This document shows positions 45,831 to 58,500 of a stretch of 64,000 nucleotides of DNA, piece by piece. Source of the DNA: Mangifera indica (Eukaryota; Streptophyta; Magnoliopsida; Sapindales; Anacardiaceae). The stretch is from assembly GCF_011075055.1 (NCBI RefSeq), contig NC_058149.1:6702449-6766448 (forward strand). Direction: 5' to 3'. The notes under the pieces were generated by a model. That model had not been told where the DNA came from, did not search any database, and was given only the letters and a program-made list of their open reading frames with translations. A program made the translations under genes and the position numbers. Each line of letters starts with the position of its first letter. Positions within the stretch are counted from its first letter, which is position 1.

Positions 45831-48800
45831 TCAATCTTCGTCAGAATAATTGAACTTAATGGAGTGTGATTGGAGATCAATCTGCCCTCCTCTATAGCTG
45901 CCACGCTTCTTCTTGGTCTTTTCATGGCGAAAATCCCTGCAACATTGGGTAAACAATTACAAATGGAAGTGTCAAACTTAACAGAGTTTACAGCATTTCT
46001 AGAGATATGCTATTGGGAAACCCTTCCCTATTCTAGGATATAATCCCTTTCTCCAACCCTGACCATGAAACAATAAGGGAGGAAGAGAACTATAAACCAA
46101 AATTAATTTTAAAAGGTAGGAACTTACCCTGATAGCAACCTCTTCACACAACCACAGAAAGTGCCATGATAAACACTAACGTTTTAACAAAGGTAAGTTC
46201 TAACTTACTAAGATGGATTCACAAAATTTAGATTAATTCTACTAACACGCCTGAAAAAATACAGGTACAGCATACAGGAATTAGATTATTACAACATTTG
46301 GAACCAAAGTAGCAGCTTCTAGTATAATCTAGACTGGAGAATTCTGGCTAACAAAACGGGTTCCTCTCTAAATCAGAAGTAGAAAGTACAAATAGAACAT
46401 CATTTTAATATGTGCAAGTTTTCAAGTAATTGATCTTGTTTAATTAAGAATGAACATAAAAAGCATCCTTGTTATGAACTACATGCAAAAATTCTTAATG
46501 TAATATACACTATGTAGTGGACTCATAATTTTAAAAGAGCAGATTTACTACTGTATTATCTCTAACATCATTAACGAGAATACACATAATAATACAGTCG
46601 CCACTGCATAAACCAAAAAAAAAAAATAATTGAATTTTAGGATCACACAAAAATCTGCACTACAGGATTTCTGTTTCCTAGGAGCAACCCTATCAACCAA
46701 TCTATTTATGGTGAACTTTCATTCTATTTTTAAAGAATTCTAAGAATATAAAAAATATCCAAATAGCGGAAAGACAATTCCCCCTTAAATCATGTTTAAG
46801 GAAATAAATGAATCAAATAAATATGTTCAAGTGATAAACTCATTACTACAAATTGTACCTTCCTCTAACTTGGCCTAGAACTTCTTGTGCTTTAGCACCA
46901 TAGCCACTATCTGCACCATCCTGTAAAGATACTTACGGTGTAAATTCCACATTCATTCGAGAAAAAAAATTGAAAAGTGGAAAAAATAAGAAATGCACAC
47001 ATAAATAAACTTATCAAACCTTTGCCCAATATGAATTATCTTTAAGCCTCTTATCAGAAAATACCACCTCCTCAACTTTTACTCTCTTAAATGCTTTAAC
47101 TGTCTTTGGCTGCAATGATAGAAATAAGCAATATTGATTCCCAACGATACTGCAGAAAATTCTTATGACCCAAAATAAAACGAATGTCATTGTCACAAGA
47201 TTAACCAACATGCTGTTCAAGAAAACCATTTAACCAAAAATCCAAGACTGTTGATAGGGACAATTAGTTCAATATTCTGACTAAATTTAAGAATTAGAAA
47301 AATTGGAAAAGATGTTCTTGCAATAGTAGAAATTAATAAATTTAATGTACGGACAAAAACATATTATATTCCAAGTCAAACCTGATTTAGGTGTTCAGTG
47401 ACATACGCCCTCAAATTCAGTACATTACAAAAAAAAATTAGATAAAAAATACAGAACTACAATTTCAAAATATAAAAAAGTAGGTAAAAAAAATACAGAA
47501 CCACAATTTCAAAATATGGATTGCAATGCACTAAAGTTGGAAGATTCAGATCATAATGCACCTGCATTGAACTGATCTATTTGGAGAATATTTTCTGAGT
47601 TTGGATTAATTCTATAATAAGGTAAAATTTTAATTCAACCAAATCTATGCTAATGCATCTTCTTGTAGTCCCTGGATGATTAAAATAGAACAACTCATTT
47701 ATTCCACTATTCACCAGTAGAAGTATATAAAAAAACATTTAATTATCTGTTGTCTTTGGCTTTCATTAACTGACTGTTATATTTTTTTTAATCATTACTA
47801 AATATTTCATATAATTTCATGAATATATAAGCACCAAGTTCAATTAGAAACACAGGTACAACCATCAGGCATGTTTAATAAATACCTAACACTGCTTTCT
47901 AATATTCTTAGAAAATATAGTCTATAAAATTAAAGTTAACAATAGGTTGGATAATTTAGCGGGTATTATGTCTAACACAAAGGGAAGCACTTTATAAGAC
48001 ATCACAAATTGTGCACACAATTTCCGGAAAAATATAGGGCTTTTATAATTTCCAGAAGTTTGGAGTACACATATGAGAAAATCTTTTAGCATGCCAACTT
48101 AACAGGGTTTGTACGTATTGAGTTTGAATCATACCTCGGTTGAACCATTCACTTCCTTAGCAGATTTACGCAGGGAAGATTTACTTTCTTTCTCAAAATT
48201 TGCATTGACCTCACCAACATGGTCTTTACCATGTTTACTAGCATCTTCATTATTTCCCAGAGATGATTTCACCTCTGCAACTTTAGAACTTTCTTTCTGT
48301 TCTTCCGAACTCTTTGTCTTCTTATGATTGGATTCTTCAACTTCTTTTTTGTCAACAGGCAGAGAATCGTTTTCTTCACTATCCAATCTTTTTCTTTTCT
48401 TGGAACTTTTACTCTTTTCCTTAACAGTTGCATCTTCTTCAAATGTCTTATTATCATTCCCTTTGGACTCAGTTTCACTTGATTCCAACTTGCTTTTCTT
48501 CTTTTTTTCCTTATGTTTCTTTTTAGAATGATTCAACTCCAAATCACACACAACATCATCAGTAGACTTCTCTAATAAACCAACGCTGACTTGCTCCACC
48601 TCTCCACTAGCATCAGAAATCTTTTTAGTTTTTCTTTTCTCTTTAGATTTTTTATTCAATTCAGGAGCTGCATCATCCAGTATCACCTGCTTAATCTCCT
48701 TAGAATCAGCTAATTTACCAGATTCTTCTGATTGAATAACTATAGCATCACCATCCCCATCCCTTCTTTTTCTTTTTTCCTTATTAACTCCTACAGCAGC

Positions 48801-51361
48801 AACCACGTTAGCCTCTTTGATGCAATTAGAATTTCCATTCATCAACAAATCTGCAATTTTATAGACTCTAAATTATTGTTATCAACACATTTAAATCATA
48901 TATATGGAAATGGGGGGAGAGTGGTAGGGGCGGCTGACTTATCAACATGACCATCAGCTTCATATAGCAAGTTTAAAGGTTTATGACCTACCTGGTACAT
49001 TCTTTCGGCTGAAATTTGGGTTTCCATAATCACTGCAAATTCCAGAAGCTCAAGCAAAGTGAGAATGGAACTGAAATTTGGTTTAATGATTACAACAGAA
49101 AAAGCCAAAAAAAGTTTGGCAAGCACTCTAAAAACACTAACCACAAAAGGAATTTACATTGTCATCTAGAAATAACTGCCAATCATAAATTTGACAGACA
49201 ACAATCAATAATAGCAGTCAAAGTTATACTAATAATCTAAGAGGGATATATACATTTTCATCCTTAAGGTTTGGTGAAAGTGACACATGGTCCCATGTAA
49301 TCTGGGTTACTAACACTTTCATCCAGTCAATAAATAGCCATCAACATTCATAGTGGACCAACGCATTTAAGTTAAAAGTCTATCATGCCCTATTGCACAT
49401 CTTTTGATTTCGTATTGGACAGCCTAAATATGCTGGATCAGGCGGCCTAGCTGAGCAAAAATCTGATTTGATGATTCAAAGAGATCCTATTCAGCCCAGA
49501 CAACACCAAACAGCTCAGAGAGATAAGAGAAATACAGGGAAGGAGATAACCAATGGCCCACCTCTTATTCAATTATGATAAAAGTAATGACTAATGGTTA
49601 TTATTAATTTTATTATAGAACCAATGTTGAATCTATAGCCCCACCGATTTATTACCTATTTGCAACCACCAATCACTTGGTTTCATCACCAACTGTATCG
49701 CCTTCTTCTTGGAGAAAACAAAACTCAAAACACTAGTCCCAACCAAATCCTCCAGCAATCTATATCACCAAGTAACCAAAGGCACGGAGAAAATAAAAAG
49801 TCTCAACAAAAGAAAAATTTGCATAAAGTATCACTCTCATCTCCTTTTATGTTCTTCCTCATCTCTATTTTTTGTTACGTATCTTGAGACTATTGTTGAA
49901 ATATTGTGCTACTAGTTATCATGAGGGCTATCTTCAACTTGTCTTGTGGTTGCTGTGACTAGCGTTGGGTGGGCAAGTTGGCAAATGGATAAGGGTGGGG
50001 ATTGGATTGACAATAGTGGCATGGGTACTGGAGGCAATGGCTAGTGTGTTTCTGTCAGAAAGAGATAAGAGTATTTGGATGGTCAGAAAGAGATGAATGA
50101 GAGGAGAGTGAAATGAGTGAGATGGAGTGGTGAGAGAGAAGACATGAACGAAAATCTTTATCACATTATGGTTTGGAAACATCTGATTTACCCTTAGATC
50201 TTTATAAAGGTTGGCCATGATTACTAACAGTAGTTTACTGATGGAAAGAAAGTGTAGTAAACCAAATTAGAGAAGTTGAGTATTACTAACCCCAAACCTT
50301 AAGGATGAAAGGTTAAATATCCCAATCTAAGAACATGCATCAACAAAGTGTAATTTGATTGTGAAAATAGGTAAATAGTAATCCCGTTTTAATTATTGAT
50401 ATAGGATAACAGACTTTATCTGGACGACAGATAACATTACACATACAGTTCTACCAAGCCTTCAACTGTAAACATATCAATAAATAATCTTGCTTTGATT
50501 TCCACATGGTTGATTTGAGCATCAAAATTGCCTAACAAAACCTCCAAAATATGAAAAAAAAAAAAAGTTCAAACGTATATTGCATTAAATCATCTTTAGC
50601 CTACTGAAACCAGATGATGCCCTCTTAGATGCCCAGAGTACCTTAAATCAAAGATGGAGTTTCCTAGACATTTCAACAAAAAGGTACCCCCCATATATAG
50701 CACAGAGCTCATAAAAGATGAGTTTAATAGAGTAAGTCTTTGATATACAATGAATGAAAAAGGAAAGAAATAATTTATCATCTTACACTAACTCTAAATA
50801 CTTGCAGTACATATCCTCCAAATCCAAAGAGCAACCACTGAAACCATCTTTCTGCAGCATGAGCAGAAGAAAGAACATTGGCGTGAGTGAATAAGGTCAA
50901 ATAATAGATATGCCACATGAAATTGTTGTAAAATTCACTAAACAATTCAGAGGTCACAATTCGAGAAGATGAAAATTCAATTCAATGAACTTGGTTAGCT
51001 GATACATTGCCACTAGCATTTTTTTTTTTTATCATATACTTATAGTATTTATAAAAATAACAATACATTGCTTTATTTTGCGGACTAACAATCATTCACA
51101 AGCAAAACAAAACAGATAAATCAAATTCTACAATATATTAACGTATAAAAAAGTTATAGTTCCACTGTTACTGCCAACTGCAATAACCATAAAGAGCCAT
51201 TATAAACGTAAACCCACCTCTATTTGTGCTTCAGATAAAAACTTCTTAAGAGTTTTGGCGAAGCCATTAGAGTTCAAGTAGCCAGCTATGGAACGAAGGA
51301 GAAGATCCTTTTGTTCCGATTTCAAAGCTGGGGCCGAGGGCTTGTCAATGGCGTGCTTCAT
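45831..51361 (-). CDS. LisH and SRP40 C-terminal domain nucleolar phosphoprotein-like protein
   Basis: Complete gene, seven exons (high to low): 51361-51218, 50851-50787, 49032-48992, 48850-48135, 47109-47020, 46920-46859, 45936-45831; 407 residues with closed phases. Residues about 13-48 form a LisH dimerisation motif (LLLRSIAGYLNSNGFAKTLK). The large exon 4 encodes a very Lys/Glu/Ser-rich, probably disordered middle (about 92-329) with KKKHKEKKKK-type nuclear/nucleolar targeting runs and many acidic Ser sites. The last 80 residues are the SRP40-C domain (FKRVKVEEVVFSDKRLKDNS, WAKDGADSGYGAKAQ, GRDFRHEKTKKKRGSYRGGQ, SIKFNYSDED end). Plant relatives, such as the Arabidopsis SRP40-C/LisH proteins, are compared with Nopp140/NOLC1, a chaperone of snoRNPs, so a nucleolar role is inferred. 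The 41-nt exon 3 is chosen by phase and splice sites and is the least certain. The ATG at 51361 precedes the conserved KSEQKDLLLRS; the frame stays open further upstream, but that part is not family-like. Confidence 0.9.
49243..50323. mobile_element. Non-autonomous Mutator-like element with 9-bp target duplication (intron 2)
   Basis: 1081 bp between perfect 9-bp direct repeats AATCTAAGA (49234-49242 and 50324-50332). Terminal inverted repeats: GGGATATATACATTTTCATC on the left and, read inward, GGGATATTTAACCTTTCATC on the right, both continuing CTTAAGGTTTGG, with weaker similarity further in. A 9-bp duplication is the hallmark of the Mutator superfamily. The interior is less AT-rich than its surroundings and encodes no transposase. 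It may be captured host sequence, but I recognise no gene in it. Confidence 0.88.
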
Positions 51362-51407
51362 GTTTTGGTTTGCAAGTAATAGTTGGCGAGGCTTGAATGA
51401 TACGAGG

Positions 51408-51642
51408 CTAGGGTTTATTGGGACTGAAATTAGGGTTTTTTTTTTAAGCATATAAATATTTAAAACGCAACAGCTTTTTCAGCTCAGCTTCAGAGACAGT
51501 TCCGAAGGACCAAAAATCTGTCTCAGGAAGAAGGAATTAGGGCTTTGGAAGACTTAGGCTTGTGTTATTAAGTGTTTTATTTTTTTCAGGACAATTGGTG
51601 TTTTTACTTAAATACCCTTACCTCAGCGAAACTAACGGCCCA
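51408..51642 (-). promoter_or_regulatory. Telo-boxes and a site II element upstream of the LisH/SRP40-C gene
   Basis: On the minus strand: AAACCCTAG (51408-51416) and AAACCCTAA (51430-51438), 47-77 bp before the start codon, and TGGGCC (51637-51642) about 280 bp upstream. In Arabidopsis, telo-boxes combined with site II (TGGGCC/T) motifs typify promoters of ribosomal-protein and ribosome-biogenesis genes, which suits a nucleolar product. The sites are seen directly; their activity is inferred. Confidence 0.6.
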
Positions 51643-51649
51643 AACATTT

Positions 51650-53410
51650 TTAAAGTAGGTAATAACGTTCTTACCCATTATGTTTGAAAAAACCATATTG
51701 CCACCCATCCGTTAAATTTGATAAAATAATAAGTTAATTTTTTTATGAAATTATTGAAAAAACCAAGAGCTCTTTACCTAAATAACACTTTGCCCTCAAA
51801 ATTCTATTAAATTATTTGTATATCCATAATTTATATTAATTTCAATAAAAAATAATAAAAGATTTTACTAATAAAAGTATAGATAAAAGGTATCAATTAT
51901 ATATAACCGTATATTTTGGTCATAAATTATAATTTTTTAAAATGTTAACAATGCTAAGAAATTTTTAAAAAGTTTAGAGGTGCTTTTAAAATTTTTAAAT
52001 TTACAATATATCCTTTAGTCGTATAACAAATAATAGTTATATTTTAAAATAAATTAAGAGTGTAAATATCATATTACAAATTATTAGATTATAAAAATAT
52101 TTAAAATATTTGAAGGTTGAATATGATAATTTCTAAAACAAGATAAGAAAAATAATTATATATTACTAGAAGTTTTTTCAAAAAATAATATTGACACCCT
52201 TACAATACTATTCATAGTTATTGTACTATTTTAAATTGTGGGAAAACGTTACATCTAATTGCACTTTTATTATAAAAACAAATGGTTAACTTTGATAGAT
52301 ATGTGCGAAAATAAGTTTTCCAAATTTAAAGAGTAAAAAATTTGTCATTTTATTAAATCTTGGGTAGAAAATAGTCATTTGGCCTTTAAAATATCCAAGA
52401 ACTTTTTACTTTAGTGAGTAAATGCGAGAAGGAAAAAAAAAAACAGTACGTGAATTATACAGGTATACTATCGTAAATAATAAAAAATACGTTTATAAAA
52501 AAAAATCTTAAAATTTGTAAAAAAAAAAAAAAGAAATGTATATATACAGACTTAATACAACGCATCGTCAAAATATATTTCTAAAAATACAATAATATAA
52601 TAATAATTTTAATATTTTTCACAAATCTCTTATTAAAAATCAATATATCAATTCAAATATAAAGTATTTAATTAATTATTAAATCTAATATAATAGAATA
52701 TGTAATCAAAATTTTTTGTACAACAAATAATATACCAGTTAGTTGGGAAAAAAAAAATAAATTAATCAGCTTCGATTTTAGACTTCAGAGTAAGTGAATC
52801 CTTATATAGGCCATGGGGCGGAAAATGCAAATTAGTGTTGAGAACTAAAAAAGAAATGTTGTTGGACTTTTTTAAAATGGCAATGGCATTTTAGTAAATA
52901 ATTGAAAATATAAGGGACAAAAATTCAAAAATACAGCAACATAAAATATGACGTATAATTCTCATTTAATACGAGAAGAACATAAAATACACATTTAATA
53001 CATTTTGGGTTCAAAATTCTTTTGAATTTGTTTAATACGCATATTTACTAACTAGACTCTTCAAAGTTAGTTAAACGATTGTGACCATTTTGTAAAGATA
53101 GATTAGTGTCATGTCAATCCCAATCCTAAGACTATATGAGGCCTAATTTAAAGATTTACTCAAACTTGACTTAAAAGCATAAAAAATGACTCTTTTTTTT
53201 TTTTTTCCAAATTTAAGGGAAAGAAATAAGTGGCTTTGTCAAATCTTGGATGGAAAATAGTCATTTGGCCTTTAAAATATCATTTAGCTCTGTAGAGTTG
53301 GTCAAATAATTATGACCATTTTGTAAAGGTAGACTAGTGTCATGTCAAACCCAAACCCAAGACTGGATGAGACATAATTCGTTGATTTAAAAGATTGGCT
53401 CTAACTTGAT
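51650..53410. repeat. AT-rich intergenic DNA with a 230-bp tandem repeat at its end
   Basis: Mostly AT-rich with no gene. From about 53062 to 53420 a unit of about 230 bp is repeated: GACCATTTTGTAAAG at 53083 and 53313, followed in both by GTGTCATGTCAA and a GGATGAGACATAATT-like sequence. A segment at 52305-52400 (AAATAGTCATTTGGCCTTTA) is repeated at 53190-53280. Confidence 0.6.
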
Positions 53411-54490
53411 TGTAACGCATTTCCTCGAATATATACCTCTACCTAAAATATGAAACTGAAAAAACATTTTAACTTAAAACTTTTTCCTCAAACATACACA
53501 CAATGGAACTTTACGCATAATATTAGTTCAACTCAACATGGAAGCATGCAAAAAGGCACAAACATATTAAACATTGAAATACCTCAATAGTGAATAGTTA
53601 AATCCCAACATCTATAATGTAAAGTATTTGAAATATGAAACATCACAATAGTACACTAACAATAAATACAATCCTAAACATACTCAGTAAAAGTCTATAT
53701 GTCAAATGACTAGAATGCCCCTCGACTTATGCAACGTCTCAAGCTGACTTGTTAGCTCTCTCACTGCCCGACTAATCTACAACCATACCTACAAAACTAC
53801 AATAAGGAACATGATCAATGATAAACATTTAATAAGTAGGTGACCTTTTTGTAAGGTTTTCAAAAATTCTAAAAACCCTAACCAGGATACCTGTTTTAAA
53901 ACATATATTCATGAACATGCAAAACTTTTATAGGGTGTTTTAGGTTTATACCTACATTGGTGGTTCTTCCAAACCTTCATGAAACTTGAGACTGAACGTT
54001 ATCTAACCCCCAAAAGGTAACACCTTGGTATCTATGTAGAGCACGAACACGTAAGATGCAATCCAGGGAGAAGGCTGCTAAGGTTTCTTTTCTAGATTAT
54101 CTATGTTCATGGAAAGAAAGAGAAAATAGAAAACCTGCGACTATGGTTCTTTTTGTTATTTTAATTCTAACGCAAGCTTTATATATGTGCACGTGTCCGA
54201 GTATAACAAAGATTTCATCCAAACTTGACACCTTCAACACACATGCACGATTAACATGTAAACATGCACATCTGACATGTTTCATAACTTGCACGGGTGG
54301 CAAGTTTTCAAACCTTTTTATCTAGCTATGCCACTTTTTAATTTAATTAAATTCTTGCTTGGCTGGACAAGCTTTTGTCTAGTCGTGCCATGTTTTTATT
54401 ATATTGTAAACCCAACATTATGCATACCAAGTTTGACTTGGTCAAAACATGGTCAACCGGATTCTCTTTTTCCCTAAATACTAAGAATAT
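53411..54490 (+). mobile_element. Possible Ty3/gypsy-type LTR, related to 20442
   Basis: Begins TGTAACGCATTTCCTCG and shares with 20760-20810 the order CCTACAAAA then CATTTAATAAGTAG. Its right end is not defined and may run into the LTR of the copia element that follows. No coding sequence supported. Confidence 0.35.
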
Positions 54491-55501
54491 CACCAAATAA
54501 TCCTTAACTCTAGGTTTGAATTAACCCTTATATGTGTGTGACCCATAAGCTCTCTATTGAATTGGTTGTGTTTAAATTTAAGCTAAATTCAGACATATAC
54601 TAAGATTGGCCTCTAGCAAACCATTCGAATGATAAAGTGTCAATAGACATCTTTTAAGGTTTTACAATATCACAGTTATGTACAATTCAATCATTTCATC
54701 AACTAATATCTTTTGAGGCTAAGATATAGAAAAGTGTCTATTTCAGTTGTTCCTCAGTGTGAATTGATATACATCAATGACTAATATGGATTAGGTTATA
54801 ATCTTATCCTATTGTGGCTACAGATTCAAGCAATCATAGATGTCATTTAGTATTTTCATGTGAGATAAATTCTCCTGTATTCAAACGTGACAAATCTTTT
54901 ATCAATCAACTATAGTCTTCATGTATCTTATGATATGGTTGATTACTACCTTTATAGTTATCCTAATTACAATGACACATTGGGTAGCATCAAACATATC
55001 AATCTTTATACAAGATGGTCTAGCGACCTCGAGTCAAAGGATCATATGCACTTATGGTGTTCAGATGATTTATTTTATAAAAATTAGAGTAACTAACTAT
55101 ATGGATATCCTCTAATTGAGTCAATTCAATGAACATGTCTATAACGTGTACTCATATTTTACACTAAACTGTCTACAATAGCTTTGACACGTGAGAACTA
55201 TCGCCATTTTTCGTAGGGTCACTCAACACTATGATAATCCCATTATTATATATGCTTTTATTAATTGTAAGCCGAGATTACTGACATTTCTAAAATTGTC
55301 ACTAAAAGTGTATATAGGGTTTCCACGATCAATCATCTGATCCCCTCGTTATTGTTCTACCATTCTACAGGCATCTTATTCGCACGATCATATAAATAAA
55401 TAACATATGAATTGATAACTATAAATCCTTTATTAATTATTAATATAAAATTATATCCATAAATGTCAAATTTGATTAGCTCTAGGACATTTATCCTAAC
55501 A
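54490..55501 (-). repeat. 3' LTR of copia element 4 (large-LTR type)
   Basis: In element orientation it begins TGTTAGGATAAATGTCCTAG just after a polypurine-type AGTGCAAGTAGGAAAT (55501-55518). It is homologous through its length to 61900-62928 (shared: TATGTGTGTGACYCATAAG, TTGTGGC, TTTGACACGTGAGA). The left boundary is approximate. The 5' partner was not found. Confidence 0.6.
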
Positions 55502-55504
55502 ATT

Positions 55505-58500
55505 TCCTACTTGCACTATAGTCAATCGATTATATATCTAATACTGAACTTAGTTACATGTCTATCATGCTTTTGTTGTAATAAAGGCTTTGTTAGTGAG
55601 TCAACCAAATTGTCGTCTGTATCAATTCTTGCTATTTGTATGTATGTCACCTTGTTGTATAATCTCTCAAATTAGGTGATATTGTTATAGTATACACTTG
55701 GACCTCTGATAAGATCGTGACTCATTTGCTTGAGTAATCACTCCATTGTTGTTGCAATAAAGCTCAATTAGCTTGACAATAATCGGAACCACTCCAAATT
55801 CAGTTATAAACTTCTTGATCCATACAATATCTTTTACCACTTTTGAAAGGGTAATATACTTGGACTCTATTGTAGAATCAATCACTGTACTTTGCTTGGA
55901 GTTTTTCCAACTAATTGCACCATTATTCAAACAAGACATAAACATTTATTGGGATTTTTAATAATCTCAATCAGTTTAGAAACTGACATCACTGTAGCCT
56001 CTTATAGTGAGTTCAGATTCCTTTCCATAAACCAAGAATGCATCCTTAGTCTTTCTCAAATATCTCAAGATATTTTTTACAACTATCTAGTGTTTTTCAC
56101 CTATATCAAATTGATATCTATTATAAATGCTTAAGACATATAAGATATCAATCTTTGTATATAACATAACATACACGATTCATCTTATAGTTAAAGCATA
56201 TAAGATCCTACTCATCTTATCTCTCTCAGATTATGTACATGGACACATTTCTTTCAAAAGATATACACCATGGGAAATGGGCATAAATCATTTCTTGGAT
56301 TCTTCCGTATTGAATTTAGTCAATAATTAGTTTATGAATCTAGTCAATGCTTTGTCATGTATGTGCTTTGACTTAGGCCCAACACTTTATCCTCTTTATA
56401 TTGGTAAACTTTACTCCCAAAAATGTAGACTGCTTTTCCTAAATCTTTTAGAGAGAAACACTTGGATAACCAAGCCTTTACTTATTGCAAGTGCGGTAAG
56501 TCATTTCCAATAATTAAAATGTCATCACATACAATACTAGAAATACAATCATAGTCCCACTGGGCTTATTGTACACACACGATTCATCTTCATTTTTTGT
56601 GAATTTGAACTCCCAAACAACTTTATCAAAATGAATATTCCAACTTCTCATATCCTACTTAAGTCCATAAATGGACTTTTCAAGCTCGCATACTTTGCCT
56701 GCTTGTCTAACAAAAACGAAATCATCAAGTTACACCATATAGACGTATTTTACAAGGTTACTGTTCATGAAAACAATCTTGACATCCATCTAAAAGATTT
56801 CATAGTCATAGTGTATATTTATAACAAACATATACCTAATAGACTTAAGTATAACAATCGACAAAAAAGTTTTATCATAGTCGATGCCATATTTCTGAGT
56901 GAAACATTTGACAACCAATCGTTCTTGATAGGTATGCATCTTACCTTCCATATCAGAGTTTTATCCTTTTAGGTGTGTCTACCAAAGTTTATACTTGGTT
57001 TTTGGTACATGAAGTCTATTCAAATTTTAAGACATCTAACCATTTATCAAAATTTGAATTGGAAATAGGCTTGTCATAGGTTTTAGATTCATCATCATTG
57101 ATGACTAGTACGTTACCATGCTAAGTCAGGAGAAAACCAAATCTCTTTGGCTTGTGATGTATTCTATGAACTTAACGTAACTTTTGTGTGCATATAGGTT
57201 ATTCCACCTAAAGTGGAGGAACTTCTTCATCATGATTAACCATCTATGATGACACATCTTCTTGTCTAAAATTTGTTGTATCTTATGATATTAAAACTTT
57301 ATCGAGCTCTACCGTCCTCCTACTGGTTCTCTTAAGAATAAATTCTCTTTCAAGAAACATGTTGGTATGAGCAACAAAGACCTTTTACTCCTTTGGATGG
57401 TAGAAGTAGTATCCCTAAGTAACTTTTGAGTAACTCATAAAAATACACTTTTCAAACTTAGAATTTAACTTGTTTTAAGTCAATTTCTTGACATAAACTT
57501 TACAATCCCAAATCCTCATGTAATCTAAATTGGGCTTTCACCTAGTCCATAACATGTATAAAGTTTTATCCATAGATTTAGATAAAACACAGTTCAATGT
57601 AAAGGCATTGGTTTCTAGGGCATGACCCCAAAAAGACATGGGTAGATCGGTAAAACTCATCATAGACCTGACTATTTCCATTAAGATCCTATTCCTTTGA
57701 TCAAATGCATCATTATGTTGTAGAGTACTAGAAGGAGTGAATTGAGATACTATCCCATTTTCCTTTAGATATTATTTGAATTTAACACTCAGGTATTCAC
57801 CCTCTGGATCATTTTGGAGGATTTTAATTTATTTTCTAAGTTGCTTTTCTATTTCGTTATTGACTTCTTTGAATTTTTCAAAGCATTTACACTTATGTTT
57901 CATTAAAAAAAACATAGTCATATCTACTGAAGTCATTAGTAAATGTGATGAAGTAGGTTTCCCCAAATTTGTTATGCACTATTATAGGCTCACACACATC
58001 GTTGTGAATGATCTCTAATAGTTTTGTCGTCTTTTCACTGTGTCTAATGAAGGGTATTTTGACTATCTTACCGAATAGACACGATTCACATTCATTATAT
58101 GACTAGAAGTCAAATAATTGCAAGATTTTTTGTTCAAGAAGTCTTGATATATGTTTTAGTCTTATGTGGCCTAGCTTGCAATGCCACAAATATGTGGTAT
58201 TCAGATGATTCGATTTCAATTGTTTATTATTTTACATATTGGGAATTTTATTATCCAACCTTAAAATATATAAACCATTATGCAATTCAGTTATTTCATA
58301 GAGAATATTATTTATGCTAATGGTTATAATACCACTAACAATAAAAAATGAATATCCACATTTGTCCAAAATAGACACAGAAACTAAGTTTCTAAAAACA
58401 GAAGAAACATAATAATGATGTTTTAATTTTAAAACTAGCCCAATGGGTAATTTAAGATAATAAACACCTACAGCTAATACAATAACGTATGCTCAATTTC

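Noticed and set aside
48109..48531. Plus-strand Ser/Leu/Phe-rich open frames
   Set aside because: They are the antisense of the Lys/Glu-rich exon 4 of the LisH/SRP40-C gene, whose frame is supported by domain and splice evidence.
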